Shown: one piece after another, positions 24,267 through 35,500 of the stretch
How positions within the stretch are numbered: the stretch's first letter is position 1
Layout of the letters: the number at the start of each line of letters is the position of its first letter
NCBI GenBank assembly: GCA_000961655.1
Contig: LADR01000029.1
Location: 62,001 to 126,000 of the forward strand
Length of the DNA stretch: 64,000 nt
Reading direction: 5' to 3'
DNA from: Desulfatitalea sp. BRH_c12
Lineage (GTDB): Bacteria > Desulfobacterota > Desulfobacteria > Desulfobacterales > Desulfosarcinaceae
Position numbers and translations under genes: made by a program
Notes under the pieces: generated by a model
Databases searched by the model: none
Told to the model about the DNA's origin: nothing
Seen by the model: the letters and a program-made list of their open reading frames with translations, nothing else

Positions 24267-26714
24267 CTAATTGATCGGTGCATGCTCGCCCGGTTTGCCG
24301 CCATGTTGGGGACGGCTGATATCGAACGGCACATCGTGCTTGGGGAACATGGTTTCGCCCTCACCCAGAACCAGGGCGTGGGGCAACACTTCGTCCATAT
24401 GGTCGACCGATACGATCTCCAATTGCTTGGATATCGATTCCGGAATGTCCTTCAGGTCTTTTTCGTTTTCCCTGGGGATGATCACCTTTTTGATGCCCCC
24501 CCGGTGCGCCGCCAGAATTTTTTCTTTAAGCCCCCCGATCGGCAGGACGCGGCCGCGCAGCGTGATCTCACCGGTCATGGCGACTTCCCGACGCGCGGGG
24601 CGCTTGGTCAAAGCCGAGATCACGGAGGTACACATGGCGATACCGGCCGAGGGGCCATCCTTGGGAATGGCGCCTTCGGGAATATGAATATGCAGGTCCA
24701 TTTTGCGATAGAATTTGTCGTCAATGCCCAGCAGATCGGCCCGCGAGCGCACGAAACTGATGGCCGCCTGGGCCGACTCTTTCATGACATCGCCCAATTT
24801 ACCGGTCACCAGGATCTGACCGCGGCCAGGCATGCAGAGGGTTTCCACAAACAGCAGCTCGCCGCCAAATTGGGTCCAGGCCATGCCGGTGGACATGCCG
24901 ACCTGATCCTGCTCTTCGATCTCCGTGCTTTTGAATCGCGGCGGCCCCAGGTATTGGACCACGAGCGCTTCATCAACCGTCAACGGCTTGTCGGTTTTTT
25001 CCTTGACCACCTGGCGCGCCACCTTGCGGCAAACCGCGGCGATTTCGCGTTCTAAATTGCGCACCCCCGCTTCACGCGTGTAGCGGTTGATGATCATGGA
25101 GACGGCTTTGTCGTCGATGTCGATCTGTTCGGAGGTCAAGCCGTTGAGCTTGATCTGTTTCGGCACCAGAAACTTTTTGGCAATGCTGAGTTTTTCATGT
25201 TCGGTGTACCCGGGCAGCCGGATGATTTCCATGCGATCTTGCAGGGGCAAGGGAATATCGGGCAAAGTATTGGCGGTCGTGATGAACATGATTTCGGACA
25301 GATCGTAATCCAGATCCAGGTAGTGATCGTTAAAAGCGAAATTCTGCTCGGGGTCCAGGACCTCCAGCAGGGCCGCACTTGGATCGCCGCGGAAATCCAT
25401 GCTCATCTTGTCCACTTCGTCCAGACAGAAGACCGGGTTGTTGGTGCCGGATTTTTTGAGAGACTGGATGATTTTACCCGGCATGGCGCCGATATAGGTG
25501 CGTCGGTGACCGCGAATTTCAGCTTCATCACGCACGCCACCCAGCGACAACCGCACAAAACGGCGTCCGGTGGCCCTTGCCACCGACCGGGCCAGAGAGG
25601 TCTTGCCGACGCCCGGAGGCCCTACCAGGCACAGGATGGGTCCGCGAATTTTCTTGACCAGGGCCTGCACGGCCAAATACTCGACAATGCGTTCCTTGGG
25701 CTTTTCGAGCCCGTAGTGATCTTCATCCAGGATCCGTTCGGCACCGGTAATATCGATATGGACACGACTGCGTTCGTACCAGGGCAGGCTGATAATCCAT
25801 TCTATATAGTTACGCACCACCGTTGCTTCGGCGGACATGGGGGTCATCAACTTGAGTTTTTTGAATTCCTGGCGCGCTTTGTTGGCAGCCTCTTTGGGCA
25901 TACGCTTGCGCTTGATGCGTTTTTCCAGCTCCTGCAGTTCGTCGACCGCCTCGTCTTCGGAGCCCATCTCCTTGCGAATAGCCCGCATCTGCTCGTTGAG
26001 GTAATAGTTCTTCTGGGTCTTTTCCATCTGCTCTTTGACCCGGCCTTTGATACGTTGATCCATACGGAATACTTCGATTTCCATATTGATCAACTGGACC
26101 AGCAGGCCGAGCCGCCGCTCGATGGGAACCGCCTCCAACAAGCGTTGCTTGTCCTCTATTTTGAATGAAAAATGACTCGCCACCACATCGGACAGCCGGG
26201 CATGTTCGGCAATGCTGTCGATCTTGGCGACCAAATCCTTGGAAATATTTTTATTGAGCTTGGCGTAAGCTTCGAACTTCTCCTTCACCGAGCGTGCCAG
26301 GGCTTCGGCTTCGGCCTCGGAAGCAACCACATCGACCAGGGGCTCAATTTCAACCTGGAAGAATTCATCCGCGTGAATGAACCGGCGGATGCGCGCCCGC
26401 GCCTGCCCCTCGACCAGGGCCTTGACGGTGCCGTCGGGAAGCCGCAACAGTTGCAGCACCGTTCCGATGACACCGATGTGGCTGATATCCTTTTCGCTGG
26501 GGTTGTCCACGTTGGCATTGCGCTGGGTCGCCAGAAAAATATGCTTGTCCGCAGTATTCATGGCGTTGGACAGGGCGGCCACCGATTTGGGACGCCCCAC
26601 AAACAGGGGCGCCACCATCTGAGGAAAGATGACGATGTCGCGCACGGGCAGCAGCGGCAGTATCTGGCCAGGTCCATTATCCTCGTTTTTGAAAAACCGC
26701 GTAATATTAACCAT
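24267..26714 (-). CDS. lon: ATP-dependent Lon protease
   Basis: Cytoplasmic AAA+ serine protease, about 815 residues, that degrades misfolded and regulatory proteins. Order: N-terminal substrate domain ([20 protein letters not shown]), coiled-coil middle, AAA+ module with Walker [14 protein letters not shown] and Walker [11 protein letters not shown], sensor region, and the protease domain with catalytic Ser689 in [13 protein letters not shown] and the partner lysine in [13 protein letters not shown]. The ATG at 26714 (MVNITRFF) is chosen because AGGAAG lies nine bases upstream; an in-frame ATG at 26747 would add 11 residues but has no ribosome site. It closes the tig-clpP-clpX-lon cluster, 202 bases after clpX. 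Confidence 0.97.
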   Translation of the reverse strand: MVNITRFFKNEDNGPGQILPLLPVRDIVIFPQMVAPLFVGRPKSVAALSNAMNTADKHIFLATQRNANVDNPSEKDISHIGVIGTVLQLLRLPDGTVKALVEGQARARIRRFIHADEFFQVEIEPLVDVVASEAEAEALARSVKEKFEAYAKLNKNISKDLVAKIDSIAEHARLSDVVASHFSFKIEDKQRLLEAVPIERRLGLLVQLINMEIEVFRMDQRIKGRVKEQMEKTQKNYYLNEQMRAIRKEMGSEDEAVDELQELEKRIKRKRMPKEAANKARQEFKKLKLMTPMSAEATVVRNYIEWIISLPWYERSRVHIDITGAERILDEDHYGLEKPKERIVEYLAVQALVKKIRGPILCLVGPPGVGKTSLARSVARATGRRFVRLSLGGVRDEAEIRGHRRTYIGAMPGKIIQSLKKSGTNNPVFCLDEVDKMSMDFRGDPSAALLEVLDPEQNFAFNDHYLDLDYDLSEIMFITTANTLPDIPLPLQDRMEIIRLPGYTEHEKLSIAKKFLVPKQIKLNGLTSEQIDIDDKAVSMIINRYTREAGVRNLEREIAAVCRKVARQVVKEKTDKPLTVDEALVVQYLGPPRFKSTEIEEQDQVGMSTGMAWTQFGGELLFVETLCMPGRGQILVTGKLGDVMKESAQAAISFVRSRADLLGIDDKFYRKMDLHIHIPEGAIPKDGPSAGIAMCTSVISALTKRPARREVAMTGEITLRGRVLPIGGLKEKILAAHRGGIKKVIIPRENEKDLKDIPESISKQLEIVSVDHMDEVLPHALVLGEGETMFPKHDVPFDISRPQHGGKPGEHAPIN

Positions 26715-26916
26715 CTTTTTTGTCTTCCTATTTAATATATCATCCACCGTCGGGCGATGGATACGAACACAACCACTTATCGATCACGGGCACAACCAGA
26801 GTTTCAGCAAAGCTTCGGTTTTACGAAGCTTTCGGAGCAGCGCGGCGGGAGTCGGCGGCAAATAGCCTCCATTCCGGAAGAGGGTATGCAGCCTGAAGGA
26901 AGGTACTGCCAGGAGA

Positions 26917-28161
26917 TCAGGCTTTCTTCTTTGTCTGCTCATACAGCAGGATCGGGTCTTCGTGATGCAGCACCACATCCTCGCCGATGACGCACTCTTT
27001 GACATTCTCGATAGAAGGAATTTCGTACATGATTTCAAGCATGCAATTTTCCAATATCGCGCGCAAGCCGCGCGCCCCGGATTTTCGCATGATGGCCTGA
27101 TCGGCGATGGCCGACAGCGCACTATCGGTCAAACGCAGATTGACCCCTTCGACCTCGAACAGTTTCTGATACTGCTTGACCAGCGCATTCTTGGGCTCTG
27201 TCAGGATACGCACCAACGATTTGGAACTCAATTCTTCCAAGGTGGCGATCACTGGCAAGCGGCCTAAAAATTCCGGGATCAAGCCATATTTGATCAGATC
27301 CTCTGGTTGTACTTCTTTGAGAATGTCCCCCAGACTGAGCTCTTTGCCTTTCGATATCTTAGCGCCGAACCCCATACTTTTGGAGCCCAGGCGTCTACGC
27401 ACGATCTGGTCGAGCCCGCTGAAGGTTCCGCCGCAGATAAACAGGATATTGGAGGTATCCACCTTCACAAAATCTTGCTGGGGATGCTTGCGCCCACCTT
27501 TGGGAGGCACACTGGCCGTGGTCCCTTCAATGATCTTGAGCAAGGCCTGCTGCACGCCTTCACCGGAGACATCCCGCGTTATGGACGGATTGTCGGATTT
27601 ACTGGCGATTTTATCGATTTCATCGATATAGACAATGCCACGCTTGGCTTTTTCCACATCGTAATCGGCATTCTGCAACAGCGCCAGGATGATGTTTTCC
27701 ACATCCTCGCCCACATAACCGGCTTCGGTCAGACTGGTGGCATCGGCGATGGTGAAGGGCACATTGAGAAAGCGCGCCAGGGTTTGCGCCAGCAAGGTCT
27801 TGCCGCTCCCGGTCGGGCCGATGAGCAGAATGTTGCTTTTCTGTATTTCCACCTCGCTGGTCGAGAGCACCGAGTCGAGTCGCTTGTAATGATTATAAAC
27901 GGCCACCGCGAGAATCTTTTTGGCCGTTTCCTGTTCGATCACATATTCATCGAGCTTGCCCTTGATCTCCTGAGGAATCATCAGGTTGGACAACTCACCG
28001 GCCTCCTTTTCGGACTCCTCTTCGATGATTTCGCTGCACAGCTGAATGCATTCATCGCAGATGTAAACGGCCGGTCCGGCGATCAGCTTTTTAACCTCTT
28101 TCTGGTTCTTTCCGCAGAATGAACAGAACAGGTTATCATTGGGATCGTCTTTTTTTGCCAT
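26917..28161 (-). CDS. clpX: ClpX, unfoldase of the ClpXP protease
   Basis: AAA+ unfoldase of 414 residues that recognises degrons and feeds substrates into ClpP. The N-terminal C4 zinc-binding domain is [11 protein letters not shown] followed by CDECIQLC (residues ~13-42). The AAA+ domain shows Walker [16 protein letters not shown], Walker [12 protein letters not shown], and the pore and sensor segments; the ClpP-docking loop is IGF-like, here MGFGAKI. It begins six bases after clpP, in the usual order, with TTGGAGAA before the ATG. Confidence 0.98.
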   Translation of the reverse strand: MAKKDDPNDNLFCSFCGKNQKEVKKLIAGPAVYICDECIQLCSEIIEEESEKEAGELSNLMIPQEIKGKLDEYVIEQETAKKILAVAVYNHYKRLDSVLSTSEVEIQKSNILLIGPTGSGKTLLAQTLARFLNVPFTIADATSLTEAGYVGEDVENIILALLQNADYDVEKAKRGIVYIDEIDKIASKSDNPSITRDVSGEGVQQALLKIIEGTTASVPPKGGRKHPQQDFVKVDTSNILFICGGTFSGLDQIVRRRLGSKSMGFGAKISKGKELSLGDILKEVQPEDLIKYGLIPEFLGRLPVIATLEELSSKSLVRILTEPKNALVKQYQKLFEVEGVNLRLTDSALSAIADQAIMRKSGARGLRAILENCMLEIMYEIPSIENVKECVIGEDVVLHHEDPILLYEQTKKKA

Positions 28162-28166
28162 AATGG

Positions 28167-28781
28167 TTATTTCTCCAACTTATCAATTTGATCCAAGTCA
28201 TCGCGGTTCCGGATCACATGATCCACAATTCCGTATTCCTTGGCTTCCAGTCCCGACAGGAAATAATCCCGATCGGTGTCTCTCTGGATTTGTTCAAGAT
28301 CCTTACCAGTGTGTTCCTTCAGGATCTTGTTGAGCGTTTCTTTCATACGCAGGATCTCCCTGGCCTGGATTTCGATATCCGACGCCTGGCCTTGAAATCC
28401 TCCCATCGGCTGATGGATCATGATGCGCGAACTCGGCAACGAGTACCGCTTTTTGGCAGTGCCCGCAGCCAGCAGCAGGGCGCCCATACTGGCGGCCTGT
28501 CCGATACATACGGTGGCGATTTCCGGCTTGATATATTGCATGGTATCATAAATCGCCAATCCAGCGGTAACCGATCCGCCCGGCGAATTGATATAGAAGT
28601 TGATATCCTTATCCGGGTCTTCGGATTCCAAAAACAGCAACTGGGCAATGAGCAGGTTAGCCACTTCATCGTTGATGGCTGTCCCCAGAAAAATAATGCG
28701 ATCCTTAAGCAGACGCGAGTAGATGTCGTATGCCCGCTCTCCCCGGCTGGTTTGGTCGATGACCATTGGAATGACTGGCAC
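28167..28781 (-). CDS. clpP: ClpP, proteolytic subunit of ClpXP
   Basis: Tetradecameric serine peptidase of 204 residues. The catalytic triad is visible: Ser98 in [11 protein letters not shown], His123 in [10 protein letters not shown] and Asp172 in DRDYFLSG. The N-terminal [25 protein letters not shown] matches the family; the start codon is GTG with AAAAGGAGC ten bases upstream. It lies 127 bases after tig. Confidence 0.98.
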   Translation of the reverse strand: MPVIPMVIDQTSRGERAYDIYSRLLKDRIIFLGTAINDEVANLLIAQLLFLESEDPDKDINFYINSPGGSVTAGLAIYDTMQYIKPEIATVCIGQAASMGALLLAAGTAKKRYSLPSSRIMIHQPMGGFQGQASDIEIQAREILRMKETLNKILKEHTGKDLEQIQRDTDRDYFLSGLEAKEYGIVDHVIRNRDDLDQIDKLEK

Positions 28782-28908
28782 GCTGAAGCTCCTTTTACAA
28801 TTGGTTTAAACGCTTTTCAGGACAGCCGGCCAAGCCTGTTGTCCGTGGAACAGACGCTGATCAATTATATCGCTTTAATCGCACAGATCAAGAGGCCTTG
28901 TTTGTGGA

Positions 28909-30237
28909 TCACGAATTGTCCGCCTCAGTCCCTTTTTTCTCCGGCGCCACCTCTTTGACGGCTCCGCTATCAATAATAACTTTCAACGCTTTCTTTTCAA
29001 GCAGGGTGTGTTTAAAAAAGGCCAGGCTATCCGGGTCCTGCTTGTAGAAGGCTTTCAGGTGCTCTACGGGTTGCCTGTATCCCTTAGCCATTTCTTGCAA
29101 TCCTTGTTCCAACTCTTCGTCTGACAACTCGAATTTTTCCTGATCGATCAGCTTGGAAAGTATCAGATGCCGCCGGACCTGCTTTTCAGCCACGGGCTTG
29201 TATTGTTCCGCCAACATCTCCCGCGAAATACCGACATCCTCGAAGGACTTGTTGCTTTGCGAAAAGGATTGTTCGGCATCATTGAGAATGTGCTGCAACT
29301 CGGAATCGATCATCGATTCAGGAACTTCAAAGCTGGTTTGTTCCAACAGATGGTTGAAAACCTGTTCGTTGAGCTCCTGTTCAACCCGCTTGTCGTAGCC
29401 GCTCTGCAGGTTTTCACGAATTCTGTTTTTCAGATCATCGAGGGACTCAAACTGATCGCCCAGGGTTTTGGCCAGGGCATCATCGATCTCCGGCAGAACC
29501 TCCTCGCGGATTTCATTCAGGTGCGCTTTGAACGTGATTTTGACGCCGGCCAGGTCTTTGCTGAAGTAATCGTCCGGAAAGGTCGCCTCAATCTCTTTGT
29601 CCTCACCGACCTTCATTCCCACCAGGCCCTCTTCGAGGTCCTTGACGACGCGCCCTTCGCCGATCTTGACGACAAAGTTTTCCGTGCGCTGGGTGGCTTC
29701 AAAGGGCTGGCCATCTTTAAAGCCTTCATAATCGATCACGGCCACATCGTCGGCGCGCAGGGGGCGATTCTCTTCCACCTTCTTATGCTGGGCCAGTTTA
29801 CGTTGCAGCATTTTGATCTGCAGGTCAATCTCTTCATCGCTGACGGCATATGTGCTGCGGGTCAGCTCAAGTCCCTTATAGTTGATATCGGCGATTTCGG
29901 GCCGGACTTCCACGGTCGCATCGAAGGCATAGTCTTTGGTCTCGTCCAGTTCGGGCGGATCCACTTTGGGCGCGCCGATCAGCTTCAGATCGTTTTCCTT
30001 GAGGGCTTCCATGAACCCTACCTGGATCAACTTGGAAACCACATCGGCATGAACATCCTTGCGATACATGCGTTCCAAAACCGATCGCGGCGCCTTGCCC
30101 GGGCGAAAGCCTTTAATTTTGGCGGTTTTTTTCAGCTCTGCATAGGCACTGTCCAACTCGCGGGTCACAACCGCCTGAGGCACCTCGATGTGCAAAACTT
30201 TTTTGACGCTGCTCAGGTTTTCAACGGTCACTTTCAT
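28909..30237 (-). CDS. tig: Trigger factor, ribosome-associated chaperone
   Basis: Peptidyl-prolyl isomerase and chaperone of 442 residues that meets nascent chains at the ribosome. The N-terminal ribosome-binding domain contains the signature GFRPGKAPRSVLE (residues ~43-55, usually GFRxGKxP). The FKBP-type domain (~155-245) includes DYEGFKDGQPFE and the helical C-terminal arms follow. GAAAGGTATG precedes the ATG. The order tig-clpP-clpX-lon is a classic proteostasis cluster. Confidence 0.97.
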   Translation of the reverse strand: MKVTVENLSSVKKVLHIEVPQAVVTRELDSAYAELKKTAKIKGFRPGKAPRSVLERMYRKDVHADVVSKLIQVGFMEALKENDLKLIGAPKVDPPELDETKDYAFDATVEVRPEIADINYKGLELTRSTYAVSDEEIDLQIKMLQRKLAQHKKVEENRPLRADDVAVIDYEGFKDGQPFEATQRTENFVVKIGEGRVVKDLEEGLVGMKVGEDKEIEATFPDDYFSKDLAGVKITFKAHLNEIREEVLPEIDDALAKTLGDQFESLDDLKNRIRENLQSGYDKRVEQELNEQVFNHLLEQTSFEVPESMIDSELQHILNDAEQSFSQSNKSFEDVGISREMLAEQYKPVAEKQVRRHLILSKLIDQEKFELSDEELEQGLQEMAKGYRQPVEHLKAFYKQDPDSLAFFKHTLLEKKALKVIIDSGAVKEVAPEKKGTEADNS

Positions 30238-30589
30238 GATTTCATACCTTTCTAAACAATAATAAAAGTGCCTCGAGCCTGTGGTCTCAAGGCACCTGCA
30301 TTCTCGCGCCAGCCTGCCCTTCCGGCCGCGTGCGCCGAAACCGGAAATCCAATTCCTTCAACGTGCGGATCGCATCCGCCGCACTCATAATCCGCCGGTC
30401 GACGAAACAGCGGTCATGCGCGACCGGATGCCCAATCTATCCTGTCTGCAAACAGCTTTGCTGTGTCCAGATACGAACAGACGCCAAAAAGTTACACGAG
30501 CAAGCCGACGCCCAGAGCCGCAAGCGTCGCACCCGCTTTGCCATGAAAACAATCACCGTCAACGGACACATTAAATGGATTGTTCAAAC

Positions 30590-30676
30590 TGGTGCGAGAG
30601 GGGAGACTTGAACTCCCACTCTGTCGCCAGAGCTGGATCCTAAGTCCAGTGCGTCTACCAATTCCGCCACTCTCGC
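30590..30676 (-). tRNA. tRNA-Leu (TAG)
   Basis: 87-base class II tRNA with encoded CCA. Acceptor GCGAGAG pairs with CTCTCGC; anticodon stem CTGGA / TCCAG encloses CTTAGGA, giving anticodon TAG; a long variable arm (CTCTGGCGACAGAG) follows. It lies upstream of tig on the same strand. Confidence 0.97.
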
Positions 30677-30762
30677 AAATCGCTTGTCCAGACCGATTCA
30701 GGTGGTTTAGCTTCTACCTTTTTTTAAGCCAACAATAAACAAACTGCGTTTAAAGAGGAAAA

Positions 30763-30791
30763 TAGTTAATATTAAACTAGATAGGTGTCAA
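30763..30791 (-). promoter_or_regulatory. Possible promoter for tRNA-Leu
   Basis: On the minus strand TTGACA (30791-30786), a 17-base AT-rich spacer and TAACTA (30768-30763). The -35 is perfect, the -10 weak. A transcript would start roughly 80 bases before tRNA-Leu. Confidence 0.4.
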
Positions 30792-31020
30792 GCTAAATTC
30801 AGCCGTTCAAGTGTGCGTAACGGCCGGAAAAACCGCCAGTTGTCAGCGACCGGAGGCCCGGCCGCAGCCTGCTGCCGGATCGCGTGCCGCACCATCTCTG
30901 GATGGGTGAAGGCACCTCAACCACCGGGGCCATAGATGAAAAAGACATGAATGCGCGCCGGACAAATACATCGAGGACGACGCCGCACTTTTCCTCGGCT
31001 TTAAGAGAACCCCGTTGCCC

Positions 31021-31296
31021 GCTATCGCAGGGGCTTCCACCTGTAGGGGCGACCGGCGGTCGCCCGGTGCGGGGTGCAAAGACAGCCTTCCAGCCAATCA
31101 TGGTGCGGGAGAATAAGGCTCGCCATTTTTGGCGATGACCCGAATACAGTGGTTCGCGTGGGCGACCGCCGGTCGCCCCTACAGCGAGCACCTTGTCCAT
31201 AAGCATTATGATCGTAACATCGTGATCATCAAGGTGTCCGTTCGCCCCAGGGATCAACCGACATCCACGCCCGGGCGAACACAAGGTCCGTCCATA
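31021..31296 (+). repeat. Dispersed repeat family 1, copy B
   Basis: Starts GCTATCGCAGGGGCTTCCACC, has GGGGCGACCGGCGGTCGCCC, CAAAGACAGCCTTCCAGCC, GCGGGAGAATAAGGCTCGCC, GCGACCGCCGGTCGCCCC, ATCGTGATCATCAAGGTGTC and ends with GGGCGAACACAAGGTCCG. Nearly identical to copy C 93 bases further on, with a few indels. Confidence 0.88.
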
Positions 31297-31388
31297 AATA
31301 AAACGATGCCGCCTTGCCACAATCAAACGGCGTAACCTTTTCTGCGAACCTTAGGCGTCTGCGCCTTTAGGCGAACCCATTTCGCCGT

Positions 31389-31661
31389 GCTATCGCAGGG
31401 GCTTCCACCAGTAGGGGCGACCGGCGGTCGCCCGCTGCGGGGTGCAAAGACAGCCTTCCAGCCAATCATGGGTGCGGGAGAATAAGGCTCGCCATTTTTG
31501 GCGATGACCAGAATACAGTGGTTCGCGTGGGCGACCGCCGGTCGCCCCTACAGCGAGCATCGTGCCCATAAGCATCAGAATCGTGAGCATCGTGATCATC
31601 AAGGTGTCCATTCGCTATAGGGACATCCACGCACCGGGCGACCCAGGGTTCGCCCCTAAGA
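31389..31661 (+). repeat. Dispersed repeat family 1, copy C
   Basis: Same architecture as copy B and in the same orientation, starting GCTATCGCAGGGGCTTCCACC and ending GGGCGACCCAGGGTTCGCCCC. Between copies B and C lies an unrelated 93-base spacer containing TTCTGCGAACC and CCTTAGGCG. Confidence 0.88.
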
Positions 31662-31771
31662 AAAGAACGATGTTCCATTTCTGAAAATGCGGCCCATACG
31701 CAATGCGTTACCTCGGGATAAAACCTTATAAGCTTGCTTCAATCCGGTTGTCATGCTATGCAGCGCGGAAT

Positions 31772-31848
<77 letters not shown>

Positions 31849-31857
31849 TATTCAGCC

Positions 31858-32045
31858 TGCCATGGTTTGACGGGTTCTTCTTTGTGGGTTCCAGCGAATC
31901 GTGTAGATGCCAGCCACGTTCACCGCCCGGATCCAGTCACTTGAGGTTTCGACGAGTAAGCGGCATTTTTGCTCACTCACACGCAGAGTCTCCTCGCTCT
32001 TCTGGCGCTCGGCGATGTCCCGGAACGACCCCCCTGCAGCGCAAC
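31858..32045 (-). pseudogene. Remnant of a PAS sensor kinase gene
   Basis: A single open stretch on the minus strand reads FRDIAERQKSEETLRVSEQ, then CRLLVETSSDWIRAVNV and AGIYTIRW. This is the end of one PAC motif and the start of another PAS domain as found in multi-PAS kinases (usual forms [17 protein letters not shown] and LLVETSSDWIWEVN). It has no start, is bounded by stops, and ends after about 62 codons. It lies between tRNA-Pro and the intact 915-residue kinase, and it is not a duplicate of that kinase's own PAS sequences. Confidence 0.65.
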
Positions 32046-32058
32046 ACCATTAACTCCT

Positions 32059-34806
32059 TCAATCAAGGGGCGCGTCGTTGTCGCGAACGATACCATAAAT
32101 TGCGCTCAGCAGTCCCGCCGAGGATGCCGTTTTATTCAGGAAGGCTTCCGCCCCTGCATGGCGCATGGTCAGAGCGAGCTGTTTATCCTGGTGCATCGAT
32201 AGCCCAATCACCCGCACATCGGGCAGTTCGGCCTTAATCCGGCGGGTGGCTTCGATGCCGTCCATTTCCGGCATGGAAATATCCATTACGACCACATCCG
32301 GACGGAGCTGCCGGGCAAGTTCGAGGGCTTCCCGCCCGTTGGCCGCTTCCCCCACCACCAGAATGTCGGGCTGACCGGCCACCAACCTGATCAGCCCCTT
32401 GCGCATCACTTCATGATCGTCGGCAAAAAGTATGCGTATACAGGTAGTAGGGGCGGAACCCACCCGGTCGATCCGAGGCTGGTGTTCGGCTTTCAGCACG
32501 TCCGCTTTGGCCTGGCACTCTCCGGTTAAGCTGAAGGGAACCGCAAGCGTGAAACGGGCGCCTTTTCCCGGGGCGCTTTCGATGACCAGTTTGCCCCCGA
32601 TATAATGCGCTCGCTCTCGCAGGCTCAGCAGCCCCAGGCCGAGCTTTTTTCTTGCGAAATCCAGTATTCCGGGATCAAATCCCTGCCCCTGATCGCTGAC
32701 AGTGATCATGAGGCAGGTGCCGGAGCCGGCCAGATGTACATGGACGTTTTTGACACCAGCGTGCTTTACGGTATTGAATAAGAGCTCCTGTACGGCGCGG
32801 AACAAAAACATCTTCAAGAGCGGGCTCTCAAACGGAAATTCCTGATGGACTTCCAAGGCAACGTGCAACCCAAACTGTTCATGCATCTGCCGGGCAAGCC
32901 ACTCCAAAGAAGCGACCAGTCCGGAATGGTAGAGCACCGGTGGGCTCAGTTCATGGGACAGCTGTCGCGTTTTACCGATGGACGCTTCCAGCAACTGCTC
33001 CACATTCGGCAACAAAGTGTCGTCCGTTAAGGTGTCACAAACCGCCTGCAGCTGCATTTTAGCAGCGGCCAGCATCTGTTGTAAATCCTCGTGCAACAAC
33101 TCGGCAATCCGCCGCCGCTCGCGCTCTTCGGCCTCGATCAACTCAACGGCCAGTGTCTGAAGCTGTTTTGTGCGCGCTTCAGCCAGTTCGGTACGTTCGG
33201 CTACTTTTTGCTCAAGTGTTCGGGTAAGTTCCTGCAGATCCTGCTCCGCCTTTTTGCGGTCCGTAATATCGATGATCAGCGTGGCGACTTTCGCATCTTC
33301 CGGGCAGTACGCGTACGTTCTGTACCAGCGGCCATTCACCCTGTTGAGTCGTTCGAATTGTATGGGTTGCTTATCCATGGCAACCTGGCCGTAAGCCTCA
33401 ATCCAGTATGGATCGATGCGTGGGAGTACCTCCAGAATGGTCCGCCCGTTAATCGCTTCCGGGGGGAGCCCCCTGAGGCGCGCGCCTGCGTCATTGATCT
33501 CAACGTAACGAAAGTCATATGGATAGCCGTTTGCGTCCAGGATTGGCTCCAGAAGGGCGAATGCTTCCATGGACTGAAACAAAGTGCGATAACGGCGCTC
33601 GCTTTTGCGTAAAGCTTCCTCGGCCTGTTTGCGTGCTGTAATATCGGTTTCCACACCTGCCATTTGCACCACATTGCCGGTTGCATCGCGTCGGGCAAAA
33701 CCGCTATCTGCAATCCACATCCAGGTCCCGTCTTTGCGACGGACGCGATACTCTTCCGCATAGGTAGCCGTTTTTCCGTCGTAATGCGCTTTCAGGGAAG
33801 CCTTCACGCGGGGCTTGTCCGCAGGATGAATGCTCTTTTTCCATTCCTCCAGCGCATCGCTGACCTCGTCTTCTGCAAAACCGCGCATTGTTTTCCAGCG
33901 TGGCGTAAAAACCACTGTGCGGCGCGCCACGTCCCAGTCCCAGATGGCGGCATTGGTCCCCGCCACCACAAGCTCGTAACGCTGATTGGCGTCTTGCAGT
34001 GCCTGCTCCATTTTTTTGCGAGCGGTGATATCGTGGACCATGCCAACCGAGCGCACAATAACGCCGTTGGCATCGTGGAAGTGTTCGCATTTTTCATGAA
34101 CAAACCGAATTTCACCGCTCTTACGCACAATCCGGTGCTCAATCTCGTAAGAATGCTGGTTTTCACGCAGCGAGCGGGTGTATGCAGTGTCAACTGCGGC
34201 GCGGTCATCAGGATGCACCCGCTCAAGAAAGGCTTCGTAGGTTGGTTCGAACGCCTGAGGATGCAAGCCGAAAATACGGTACACTTCGTCGGACCAAACA
34301 AGTTTTTGATTGACCAGATCAAGTTCCCAACTGCCCAGATGCGCGATCTTTTGCGAGCGATCCAGCCGTTCCTCGCTTTTGCGCAACGCCTCTTCCGCCT
34401 GCTTGCGGTCCGTGATGTCATGAAAAAAGACAGTCATACCCCCTGCGGAAGGATATCCACGACATTCGACCCATATGTTCAGGGGGTCTGGGTAAAACTC
34501 CTCGAAGTGAACAGGCTTATTGGTCTGGACCGCACGGTGGTATTCGCTTTTAAACTTTGTGGTAATCGCGTGGGGAAAAAGATCCCATACACATTTGCCA
34601 AGCAGTTCCTCGCGCTTCATACCGCTGAGCAGGACACCGGTTTCATTGACGTAGGTAATGCATGCACCTCGGTCCAGCGCCATGAAGGCATCGGATATGC
34701 TCTCAATAATCGTGCGGCGTCGTTGTTTTTCGACAGTCAGCTCTGAGCGCACCACAGCCAGTTCCTGGATCAGCTGTTCTCGTGATTTGCTATGGTCGGA
34801 TCTCAT
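32059..34806 (-). CDS. Hybrid multi-PAS histidine kinase with C-terminal receiver
   Basis: Soluble sensor protein of 915 residues. Four PAS/PAC units (~30-130, 145-265, 275-390, 400-515) lead into a coiled linker and a NarL/DegS-type HisKA_3 domain with His572 in [18 protein letters not shown] HATPase follows ([27 protein letters not shown]). The last 130 residues are a receiver, [14 protein letters not shown], with phospho-acceptor Asp842 in [13 protein letters not shown] and the lysine of [10 protein letters not shown]. This receiver is of the NarL type yet ends without a LuxR helix-turn-helix, so output must go to another protein. No transmembrane helices. Confidence 0.9.
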   Translation of the reverse strand: MRSDHSKSREQLIQELAVVRSELTVEKQRRRTIIESISDAFMALDRGACITYVNETGVLLSGMKREELLGKCVWDLFPHAITTKFKSEYHRAVQTNKPVHFEEFYPDPLNIWVECRGYPSAGGMTVFFHDITDRKQAEEALRKSEERLDRSQKIAHLGSWELDLVNQKLVWSDEVYRIFGLHPQAFEPTYEAFLERVHPDDRAAVDTAYTRSLRENQHSYEIEHRIVRKSGEIRFVHEKCEHFHDANGVIVRSVGMVHDITARKKMEQALQDANQRYELVVAGTNAAIWDWDVARRTVVFTPRWKTMRGFAEDEVSDALEEWKKSIHPADKPRVKASLKAHYDGKTATYAEEYRVRRKDGTWMWIADSGFARRDATGNVVQMAGVETDITARKQAEEALRKSERRYRTLFQSMEAFALLEPILDANGYPYDFRYVEINDAGARLRGLPPEAINGRTILEVLPRIDPYWIEAYGQVAMDKQPIQFERLNRVNGRWYRTYAYCPEDAKVATLIIDITDRKKAEQDLQELTRTLEQKVAERTELAEARTKQLQTLAVELIEAEERERRRIAELLHEDLQQMLAAAKMQLQAVCDTLTDDTLLPNVEQLLEASIGKTRQLSHELSPPVLYHSGLVASLEWLARQMHEQFGLHVALEVHQEFPFESPLLKMFLFRAVQELLFNTVKHAGVKNVHVHLAGSGTCLMITVSDQGQGFDPGILDFARKKLGLGLLSLRERAHYIGGKLVIESAPGKGARFTLAVPFSLTGECQAKADVLKAEHQPRIDRVGSAPTTCIRILFADDHEVMRKGLIRLVAGQPDILVVGEAANGREALELARQLRPDVVVMDISMPEMDGIEATRRIKAELPDVRVIGLSMHQDKQLALTMRHAGAEAFLNKTASSAGLLSAIYGIVRDNDAPLD

Positions 34807-34881
34807 CGATTTTCAAACATCCCTTTAGCAGGTCCATGAAGCCAGTCTTGGGGCATATCACTTTACAGCCCCTCCAAATGG

Positions 34882-35148
34882 TCACTTTAACTGACTATCT
34901 TTGCTGCCACGGCGATTGAAGCCAGTGGGCGTTGTCTGCCGTTTTTCGAGCTCCGACTGGCATGTGACACATAGGCGTACGCCAGGGATTGCTTTGCGGC
35001 GATTGTCTGGAATTGCGTTTTCGCATTGCTCACAATGCGTTAAGCTCTGCCCGTCGGGCAATCGACTCCTGGCCAGCTTTACGGCATCTTGAACACTGGC
35101 ATCTATTTGATCTTGCACAGCCCCATCTCGGGACCAACCACCAGCCAT
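34882..35148 (-). CDS. DksA/TraR-family C4 zinc-finger protein (YbiI-like, short)
   Basis: Short protein of 88 residues that probably binds RNA polymerase through the secondary channel or acts as a small zinc protein. The zinc finger is CEQCENAIPDNRRKAIPG followed by CVTCQ (residues ~39-63), the pattern of the DksA/TraR C-terminal domain. The N-terminal helix (QDQIDASVQDAVKLARSRL) is much shorter than the DksA coiled coil, as in TraR and YbiI. GCAAGGAGCAAGTC precedes the ATG. Confidence 0.85.
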   Translation of the reverse strand: MAGGWSRDGAVQDQIDASVQDAVKLARSRLPDGQSLTHCEQCENAIPDNRRKAIPGVRLCVTCQSELEKRQTTPTGFNRRGSKDSQLK

Positions 35149-35310
35149 GACTTGCTCCTTGCTAAAAACCCGTCCATTTATGGGTTTATCTCACTTGCGC
35201 TTGTTTGTATCTGAATCATTGCATTCAAATCCACACGCATTAACGCTTCTGACGGACCCGGTCATGATGAAATGCTATGGGTTATCCACTTCAAAAAAAG
35301 CCAAAACCCC

Positions 35311-35370
35311 GGTGATCCGGGTGGGTGGTCCGCGCCACCATCCCGAATGTAGGGTGGGCATTGCCCACCA
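35311..35370 (+). repeat. Dispersed repeat family 2, left arm of an inverted pair
   Basis: Reads GGTGATCCGGGTGGGTGG, then TCCGCGCCACC, then TAGGGTGGGCATTGCCCACC. The second part is itself a hairpin (GGTGGGCA/TGCCCACC type). The same two blocks occur in reverse complement at 35501-35557. Confidence 0.75.
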
Positions 35371-35500
35371 CTATTCCCCGCAAACAACGTCATCGGTTTC
35401 TGACACTGATACCGCCCAAGCGATTGGATAGACACCGGAGCGAACTTAGCGCTGAAACGTTGGACACGGCCAATCTCGGAAGCCATCGACATAAGACAAC

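Larger units (their letters stand above)
30677..31771. other. Gene-free, repeat-rich region between tRNA-Leu and tRNA-Pro
   Basis: About 1.1 kb without a supported gene. It holds a probable tRNA-Leu promoter and repeat copies B and C. The open frames here (for example 30799-31326 minus and 30884-31138 plus) run through the repeats and lack ribosome sites. The segment 30792-31013, just left of copy B, shows nothing I recognise. Confidence 0.65.

Noticed and set aside
30799-31326. 175-codon minus-strand frame between the tRNAs
   Set aside because: It crosses repeat copy B and its codon use and text (many R, P, G) look like GC-rich palindromes rather than protein.
31014-31661. CRISPR array made of the tandem palindromic repeats
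   Set aside because: Repeat units are about 270 bases with only two adjacent copies and no regular 30-40-base spacers; no cas genes.
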